This document shows, in pieces, positions 7,690-12,339 of a stretch of DNA of 12,339 bases. A model generated the notes under the pieces. The model was not told the DNA's origin and did not search any database. It saw only the letters and a program-made list of their open reading frames with translations. The DNA comes from Ruminococcaceae bacterium UBA794. Its GTDB lineage: Bacteria > Bacillota > Clostridia > Oscillospirales > Ruminococcaceae. Each line of letters starts with the position of its first letter. Position 1 is the first letter of the stretch. The DNA is taken from NCBI GenBank assembly GCA_002304735.1, contig DBIU01000067.1, positions 1-12,339 of the forward strand, given 5' to 3'. Both the position numbers and the translations under genes were made by a program.

Positions 7690-8457
7690 TCACTTCATCT
7701 GGCGCTTTGCCTGAAAAATGGCGGCAAAATAAGCCAAAACCTTGTCGGGAACGAGCTTTGAAGCGTAAAGCGCGGCGCTCGAAAGCTTGTTCTCCGTAAT
7801 CAAAAGCTTTCCGCCAAACATTTCGCGGACAGCGTGTTCCGCAAGCTTTTCGGGGGAATACAGCGGCGTAATAAAGCGGATATTCGCGGTTTCGCTGAAC
7901 TCCGTTTTAACGGGTCCGGGGCAAAGCATCGAGAGATGAACACCGCTCTTTTCACGGCGAAGCTCCTCCGCGACAGCCTGCGTTAAGCGAACGACATAAG
8001 CCTTGCTCGCGTAATACGAAGCGAAGTAAGGTCCGGGGAGAAATCCCGCCGCGCTCGCCGTATTAAGGATATAACCGCAGCCGCGGCTTCTGAAATCGCG
8101 CAAAAACAGCTTGAAAAGGATATGAAACGCGCGAATATTAACCGAAATCATCTCGGTTTCGCGCTCAAGACTGCTGTCGGCAAATCCGCCGTAAACGCCG
8201 AAGCCCGCGTTGTTTATAAGAATGTCGATTTTGTACTTTTTAACGCGCTTATAAAGCTCGTAAACCTGCTTTTCATCGGACAAATCCGCCGCAATGCAGA
8301 GAACCTTCACTCCGTAAGCGCCGATAAGCTCTTTTTTCAGCTCGTCGAGTCTGTCCTTTCGCCTTGCGGTAATAATAACGTTAATTCCGTGCTTTGCAAG
8401 ACTTTTCGCGATTTCGCGCCCGATACCCGAACTTGCTCCCGTAACAAGTGCAATCAT
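7690..8457 (-). CDS. Short-chain dehydrogenase/reductase (classical SDR)
   Basis: A 255-residue NAD(P)-dependent oxidoreductase with a Rossmann fold. TGASSGIG (6-13) binds the cofactor, and ARRKDR (31-36) after the second strand contains arginines that favour NADPH. NNAG is at 82-85, the catalytic serine is S135 (NTASAAG), the catalytic YxxxK is Y148/K152, and PGPVKTEF (180-187) follows. All key residues are intact. The C-terminus (about 225-255) is rather hydrophobic and basic, so loose membrane association is conceivable. ATG at 8457 has GGAGG six bases upstream. It is the first gene of an operon with the thioesterase. A palindromic 159-base element begins 30 bases upstream, and the best promoter lies beyond that element. 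The substrate is unknown; pairing with a thioesterase hints at fatty-acyl or related metabolism, but this is inference. Confidence 0.92.
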   Translation of the reverse strand: MIALVTGASSGIGREIAKSLAKHGINVIITARRKDRLDELKKELIGAYGVKVLCIAADLSDEKQVYELYKRVKKYKIDILINNAGFGVYGGFADSSLERETEMISVNIRAFHILFKLFLRDFRSRGCGYILNTASAAGFLPGPYFASYYASKAYVVRLTQAVAEELRREKSGVHLSMLCPGPVKTEFSETANIRFITPLYSPEKLAEHAVREMFGGKLLITENKLSSAALYASKLVPDKVLAYFAAIFQAKRQMK

Positions 8458-8486
8458 ATTATGCCTCCGTTCTTAATTTGTATATT

Positions 8487-8645
8487 GGGAACCTCTAAAA
8501 ACCGGTTTGAAAAGTGAAAATGGGTAGAGGACGACGAATGCGAGAAAAGCCGACGAAGTAAGGCTGGATGCCTTACGAGGAGGTTTGACAACGCAGTCGG
8601 CGTGCTATACGCATTTTCACTCAAACAAGGTTTTTAGAGGTGACC
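8487..8645. mobile_element. Palindromic MITE-like element with terminal inverted repeats
   Basis: The ends form an inverted repeat of 17 bases with 15 matches: 8487-8503 against the reverse complement of 8629-8645, sharing ACCTCTAAAAACC. The arms continue inward imperfectly (GTTTGA..GTGAAAATG at 8505-8522 against CATTTTCACTCAAAC at 8612-8626). Inside are nested stems: GCCGAC (8549-8554) with GTCGGC (8596-8601), and GTAAGGC (8558-8564) with GCCTTAC (8570-8576) around a 5-base loop. TATT flanks both ends (8483-8486 and 8646-8649) and could be a target-site duplication, though A/T-rich flanks make this weak. There is no transposase frame. Such size and symmetry fit a non-autonomous element moved in trans, but a structured cis-regulatory RNA is a real alternative. 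I cannot assign it to a named family. Confidence 0.65.
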
Positions 8646-8652
8646 TATTAAT

Positions 8653-8681
8653 ATTTTACCGCATTTTCACAAAAAAGTCAA
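8653..8681 (-). promoter_or_regulatory. Minus-strand promoter upstream of the palindromic element
   Basis: On the minus strand, TTGACT (8676-8681) and TAAAAT (8653-8658) are 17 bases apart. Transcription would start near 8646, at the very edge of the palindromic element, and run through it into the SDR gene, giving a leader of about 190 bases. I found no comparable promoter between the element and the SDR start codon. Confidence 0.6.
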
Positions 8682-8690
8682 GGAAATATA

Positions 8691-8719
8691 TTTACAAATC
8701 GAGGTAATTATATTATAAT
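8691..8719 (+). promoter_or_regulatory. Promoter of the ABC exporter genes
   Basis: TTTACA (8691-8696) and TATAAT (8714-8719) are 17 bases apart, one mismatch from the full consensus. The leader to the TTG start is 49 bases and contains AAGGAG at 8755-8760. No regulatory gene of the MarR or TetR type lies next to it, which is often seen with such exporters. Confidence 0.8.
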
Positions 8720-8768
8720 AGTATTTGTTGATTATATCATAAATTGCCTCTGAAAAGGAGAAATTGAC

Positions 8769-10490
8769 TTGATTAAACTGGCAAGATATCTTAAGGAATT
8801 TAAGATAAACGTGATAATAGGTCCGATTTGCAAGCTCACGGAAGCGATTTTCGAGCTGATTGTACCGCTTGTAATGGCGCAGATTATCGACGTTGGAATT
8901 AAAAACGGCGATGAAAGCTATATTTGGCAGCACGGGATAATTCTGATAATACTCGCCGTGTGCGGACTCGGATTTGCGCTTGTATGTCAATATATGGCGT
9001 CCGTCGCATCTCAGGGCGTGGGAACGCGGCTGCGCTCGGATTTGTACGCGCACATCAACACGCTGTCCTACAAGGAGCTTGACAGGCTCGGAACGGCGGC
9101 GATGGTTACGCGCATCACAAACGACGTAAATCAGGTGCAGACCGCCGTGGCTATGCTGATAAGACTGGTCGTTCGCGCACCTTTTTTGGTAATCGGCGCG
9201 ACGATAATGTCGTTTTCGATAAGCCCGCGGCTGTCGCTGATATTTTTCGGAGCGATGGCGGCGATTGTGCTTGTAATGGTACCCGTGATGAAAGCGACCG
9301 TAAAGCTGTTCAAAAAGCAGCAAAAGTCGCTTGACGGAATATCGAGAATAACGCGTGAAAACCTCTCGGGAGTGCGCGTTGTGAGAGCGTTTGCGCGGCA
9401 GGATTACGAAAAAGAGCGCTTTGAAGCGGAAGCCGAGGAATACCGCGCGTTCGCGGTTAAAGCGGGACGGATAAACGCCGTTCTCAATCCCGCGATTTTC
9501 ATTGCGGTAAACGTTGCGTATCTGCTGATAGTATGGCTCGGCGGCGGGTTCACAAACGCGGGAATTGACGGACTTACGCAGGGCAAGGTTATCGCGCTTG
9601 TAAACTATATGACGCAGATTTCGCTTGCGCTTGTGGTTGTGGCGAATTTGGTTACGATATTCACAAAGGCGGCGGCTTCTTCCGCGAGAATAAACGAGAT
9701 TTTCGAGATGAAAAGCTCGCTTGAATATCCCGAAGCCTCGCCGAAAACCGATGAAAACGCGCCGATTGTCGAGTTTGACAGCGTGAATTTCTCTTATTCC
9801 GGAGAAGAAAATTCGCTTGAAAACATCTCGTTTACGCTGAAAAAGGGCGAAACTCTCGGAATAATCGGCGGCACAGGCTCCGGAAAAACGACGCTCGCTA
9901 ATCTTCTCGGAAGGTTCTATGACGTGAGTTCGGGAGCGGTGAAAATCGGCGGCGCGGACGTGCGCGAGTATCCCGCCGAGGAGCTTCGCGCGAAAATCGC
10001 CGTCGTTCCGCAGAAAACAGAGCTTCTTTCGGGAACCTTGCGGTATAATATGACGCTCGGCAGGACGGACATTCCCGACGAGCAGATTTACAAGGCGCTT
10101 GAAATCGCGCAGGCAAAGGAATTTACAGAGAGTCTTGAGGGAGGGCTTGAAGCGAAAGTGCTTCAGGGCGGAAAGAACTTTTCGGGAGGACAGAAACAGC
10201 GCCTTGCGATTGCGAGAGCGGTTGCAAAGGGCGCGGATATCATCATTTTCGACGACAGCTCCTCCGCGCTTGACTATTCGACTGACGCGAAGCTGAGGAA
10301 AGCGCTCGGCGAAATGACCGACATAACCTGCGTAATCATCTCGCAGCGCCCCAATTCCATTCGTCACGCGGACAAGATTATCGTTCTCGACGACGGACAG
10401 GCGGTCGGAATAGGAACGCACGACGAGCTTTTGAAAACGTGCGCGGTTTACAGAGAAATCTGCAAATCCACGGGCGATTATTCGGAATAA
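8769..10490 (+). CDS. ABC exporter half-transporter, degenerate-site subunit (TM287/BmrC-like)
   Basis: A 573-residue half-transporter with an N-terminal six-helix exporter domain (about 15-300) and a C-terminal nucleotide-binding domain. Walker A is GGTGSGKTT (367-375, K373), the Q-loop glutamine is Q415, the signature is FSGGQ (471-475) and Walker B ends at D495. Two catalytic positions are changed: the glutamate after Walker B is aspartate (D496), and the switch-loop histidine is glutamine (Q526 in ISQRPNS). This is the pattern of the degenerate-site partner in heterodimeric exporters such as TM287/288 and BmrCD. The start is TTG, supported by AAGGAG eight bases upstream. The partner gene follows after 10 bases. 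Such exporters move drugs, lipids or peptides outward using ATP; the substrate here is unknown. No peptidase C39 domain is present. Confidence 0.94.
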   Translation: MIKLARYLKEFKINVIIGPICKLTEAIFELIVPLVMAQIIDVGIKNGDESYIWQHGIILIILAVCGLGFALVCQYMASVASQGVGTRLRSDLYAHINTLSYKELDRLGTAAMVTRITNDVNQVQTAVAMLIRLVVRAPFLVIGATIMSFSISPRLSLIFFGAMAAIVLVMVPVMKATVKLFKKQQKSLDGISRITRENLSGVRVVRAFARQDYEKERFEAEAEEYRAFAVKAGRINAVLNPAIFIAVNVAYLLIVWLGGGFTNAGIDGLTQGKVIALVNYMTQISLALVVVANLVTIFTKAAASSARINEIFEMKSSLEYPEASPKTDENAPIVEFDSVNFSYSGEENSLENISFTLKKGETLGIIGGTGSGKTTLANLLGRFYDVSSGAVKIGGADVREYPAEELRAKIAVVPQKTELLSGTLRYNMTLGRTDIPDEQIYKALEIAQAKEFTESLEGGLEAKVLQGGKNFSGGQKQRLAIARAVAKGADIIIFDDSSSALDYSTDAKLRKALGEMTDITCVIISQRPNSIRHADKIIVLDDGQAVGIGTHDELLKTCAVYREICKSTGDYSE

Positions 10491-10500
10491 CGAGGTAAAT

Positions 10501-12243
10501 ATGGCTAAAACGAATAAAAAAGGCGCTCTGAAGCGCATTTTGAGATATGTAAAGCCGCAGCTCGGGCTTGTTGTTCTGAGCGTAATCTGCGCCGCGGGAA
10601 GCGTGCTTTTGTCGCTGTACACAACGGTTTTGATAGGACGAGCCGTTGACTGTATATCCTCGGAGGGCGTTGATTTCGAGAGAATGTATCCCATTCTGAT
10701 AAATATAGCCGTGATAATTCCGATTGTGGCGCTGCTCCAGTGGCTGATGTACTTCGCAACGAACAAAATCACGAATAAGACGGTAAAACAGCTCAGAACG
10801 GACATTTTCGCGCATTTGCAGGCGCTTCCGCTGTCATATATCGACGCGCAGTCGCACGGCGATATTTTATCACGCGTTGTAAACGACGTCGACGCGGTAA
10901 GCGACGGACTTTTACAGGGCTTTCAGCAGCTTTTCACGGGCGTTGTGACGATAATCGGAACGCTTGTGTTTATGGTGAGCCTAAACTGGAAGATAACGCT
11001 TGTCGTCGTATGTATAACGCCGCTTTCGTTTGCGGTTGCGGCGGTAATCTCAAAGCTCTGCTTCAACAAATTCCGCGAGCAGTCGGCAATTAAGGGCGAG
11101 CTTACGGGCTTTATTGACGAGAATATCGGCGCGCAGCGGCTTGTAAAGGCGTTTGGATTTGAGGAAACGGCGGAAGGTCGGTTCAACGAAATAAACGAGC
11201 GGCTGAACGTCTGCGGCAGACGCGCACAGTTTTACTCGGCGCTGACGAACCCCAGCACAAGGTTTGTAAACTCGCTTGTTTACGCGGGAGTGGGAGTTTT
11301 CGGCGCGCTTTCGGCGGTAAAGGCTGCGGCGGGCGGATTTTCGGTAGGCGATTTGAGCTGCTTTTTACAGTACGCAAACCAGTATACAAAGCCGTTTAAC
11401 GAGATTTCGGGAGTAGTGACGGAGCTTCAGAACGCGCTTGCTTCCGCTTCGAGAATATTCGCGCTGATTGACGTTCCCGCGGAGAGTTCGGACGCGGACA
11501 AAACGGCTGCGGAGGATATCAAGGGCAACGTTGAAATTGACAAGGTTGATTTTTCCTACGTTCCCGAAAAGCCGCTTATCGAGAACCTAAATTTGAACGT
11601 GAAAAGCGGTATGCACATTGCGATTGTCGGACCGACGGGCTGCGGAAAAACAACGCTGATTAACCTTTTGATGCGGTTTTACGATGTGACGAGGGGAGAA
11701 ATCCGCGTTGACGGAAAGCCGATAAAGGAAGTCATGCGCGACAGCCTGCGCCGCAGCTATGGAATAGTTTTGCAGGAAACTTGGGTGTTCAAGGGAACGG
11801 TTCGCGAGAATATTTCTTACGGAAAGCCGAACGCTTCGCTTGACGAGGTAATCGAGGCGGCGAAAAAGGCTCACGCGCACAGCTTTATAAAGCGTTTGCC
11901 GCAGGGCTATGACACGGTAATCACGAATGACGCGGAGCTTTCGCAGGGACAGCGGCAGCTTTTGTCGATAGCGAGAGTGATGCTGTCGCTGCCGCCGATG
12001 CTGATACTTGACGAGGCGACAAGCTCGATTGATACGAGAACGGAGCTGAAAATTCAAAGCGCATTCGACCTGATGATGAAAGGCAGGACGTCGTTTGTGG
12101 TCGCGCACAGGCTTTCAACGATACGCGAGGCGGATTGCATACTTGTGATGAAGTCGGGGCATATTGTGGAGCAAGGCACGCACGAGGAGCTTATGGAGCA
12201 TCACGGCTTTTACGCAGAGCTGATTGAGAGCAGGAACAGTTAA
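10501..12243 (+). CDS. ABC exporter half-transporter, catalytic-site subunit (TM288/BmrD-like)
   Basis: A 580-residue half-transporter with a six-helix membrane domain (about 15-320) and a nucleotide-binding domain. Walker A is GPTGCGKTT (377-385, K383), the Q-loop residue is Q425, Walker B is followed by the catalytic glutamate (D504-E505 in LDEATSSID), and the switch histidine is H536 (VAHRLST). The signature is LSQGQ (480-484), with Gln in place of the first Gly. In the head-to-tail dimer this altered signature would face the partner's degenerate Walker motifs, while the partner's SGGQ faces this subunit's intact E505. One site is therefore predicted to hydrolyse ATP and the other mainly to bind it. 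ATG has GAGG at 10492-10495. Translation is probably coupled to the upstream partner, 10 bases away. Confidence 0.95.
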   Translation: MAKTNKKGALKRILRYVKPQLGLVVLSVICAAGSVLLSLYTTVLIGRAVDCISSEGVDFERMYPILINIAVIIPIVALLQWLMYFATNKITNKTVKQLRTDIFAHLQALPLSYIDAQSHGDILSRVVNDVDAVSDGLLQGFQQLFTGVVTIIGTLVFMVSLNWKITLVVVCITPLSFAVAAVISKLCFNKFREQSAIKGELTGFIDENIGAQRLVKAFGFEETAEGRFNEINERLNVCGRRAQFYSALTNPSTRFVNSLVYAGVGVFGALSAVKAAAGGFSVGDLSCFLQYANQYTKPFNEISGVVTELQNALASASRIFALIDVPAESSDADKTAAEDIKGNVEIDKVDFSYVPEKPLIENLNLNVKSGMHIAIVGPTGCGKTTLINLLMRFYDVTRGEIRVDGKPIKEVMRDSLRRSYGIVLQETWVFKGTVRENISYGKPNASLDEVIEAAKKAHAHSFIKRLPQGYDTVITNDAELSQGQRQLLSIARVMLSLPPMLILDEATSSIDTRTELKIQSAFDLMMKGRTSFVVAHRLSTIREADCILVMKSGHIVEQGTHEELMEHHGFYAELIESRNS

Positions 12244-12251
12244 AGGCGGCA

Positions 12252-12278
12252 CTTCAGTCGGTCGCTTCGCTTCAGTCG
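12252..12278 (+). repeat. Short direct repeat after the exporter genes
   Basis: CTTCAGTCG occurs at 12252-12260 and 12270-12278, separated by GTCGCTTCG. Together with the GC-rich CCCGCGGGG that follows, it forms a segment unlike the preceding coding sequence in texture. It begins 8 bases after the stop codon and runs toward a strong palindrome, so both may belong to one intergenic repeat element that continues past the window edge. Confidence 0.5.
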
Positions 12279-12289
12279 CTCCCGCGGGG

Positions 12290-12323
12290 TTTAAGACCTT
12301 TTTCTGAAGAAAAAGGTCTTAAA
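12290..12323. repeat. 15-bp palindrome, possible transcription terminator
   Basis: TTTAAGACCTTTTTC (12290-12304) pairs perfectly with GAAAAAGGTCTTAAA (12309-12323) around a TGAA loop. It lies 46 bases after the exporter stop codon. No T-tract follows on the plus strand (AATCTAAAAAG), so it is not a textbook intrinsic terminator, although a stem this stable could still stop polymerase or protect a 3' end. The last bases, CTAAAAAGACTTT, would form the left arm of a second hairpin if the sequence beyond the window continues with TTAG; this cannot be seen here. Confidence 0.6.
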
Positions 12324-12339
12324 AATCTAAAAAGACTTT

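Larger units (their letters stand above)
8458..8768. other. 311-base divergent intergenic region
   Basis: It separates the minus-strand SDR operon from the plus-strand ABC exporter genes. It holds a palindromic 159-base element (8487-8645) and two back-to-back promoters whose -35 boxes are 9 bases apart (8676-8681 minus, 8691-8696 plus). The exporter leader follows, with its ribosome binding site at 8755-8760. The sequence GCATTTTCAC occurs twice, once inside the element (8611-8620) and once just outside (8661-8670), where it lies in the spacer of the minus-strand promoter. Confidence 0.7.

Noticed and set aside
8479..8508. A minus-strand promoter between the palindromic element and the SDR start (TATACA at 8479-8484)
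   Set aside because: No hexamer resembling TTGACA lies 16-18 bases upstream; the promoter outside the element is much better.
8667..10805. A 712-codon open frame on the minus strand, opposite the ABC exporter genes
   Set aside because: It is antisense to two well-supported genes with intact motifs. Its translation is unusually rich in Arg, Asn and Tyr and has no recognisable domain. It starts inside the second exporter gene without a good ribosome binding site. It is a by-product of codon bias.

Overview
The window looks like chromosomal DNA from a Gram-positive gut-type Clostridium relative, most likely in or near the Ruminococcus/Oscillospiraceae group. The grounds are strong AGGAGG-type ribosome binding sites, TTG and GTG starts alongside ATG, housekeeping-type promoters close to TTGACA-17-TATAAT, and a secreted protein with FIVAR and dockerin modules. 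The species cannot be named from the sequence alone. Coding density is high. There is no phage, CRISPR, tRNA or rRNA signal.

Region 1 (1-2737): a consensus promoter drives two adjacent genes for membrane proteins built from one repeated unit, two transmembrane helices followed by a small beta-rich cytosolic domain of YcxB/PH-like appearance. The first protein carries three units and the second carries one. A bidirectional hairpin separates them from the convergent aminotransferase gene.

Region 2 (2738-4324): a PLP-dependent aminotransferase of the MocR-like aminotransferase family, on the minus strand. Its promoter faces away from the promoter of the next gene across a 312-base intergenic region.

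Region 3 (4325-7200): a secreted protein with leucine-rich repeats, two FIVAR modules and a dockerin whose two calcium-binding halves are separated by an unusually long linker. It is followed 12 bases later by smpB, the tmRNA-binding trans-translation factor, and a terminator.

Region 4 (7201-8768): a minus-strand two-gene operon of a short-chain dehydrogenase and a hotdog-fold acyl-CoA thioesterase. Upstream lies a 159-base palindromic element with 17-base terminal inverted repeats, nested internal hairpins and a possible TATT target duplication. A good minus-strand promoter sits immediately outside it, so the whole element is predicted to be transcribed as the operon's 5' leader. A second promoter, back to back with the first, serves the exporter genes.

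Region 5 (8769-12339): two adjacent half-transporters forming a predicted heterodimeric ABC exporter of the TM287/288 (BmrCD-like) type, with one degenerate and one canonical ATPase site. The window ends in a repeat-like segment holding a short direct repeat and a 15-bp palindrome.

No clearly new multi-gene system is visible. The best leads are the palindromic element that doubles as a predicted leader RNA, the split dockerin, and the multiplied membrane/PH-like unit.
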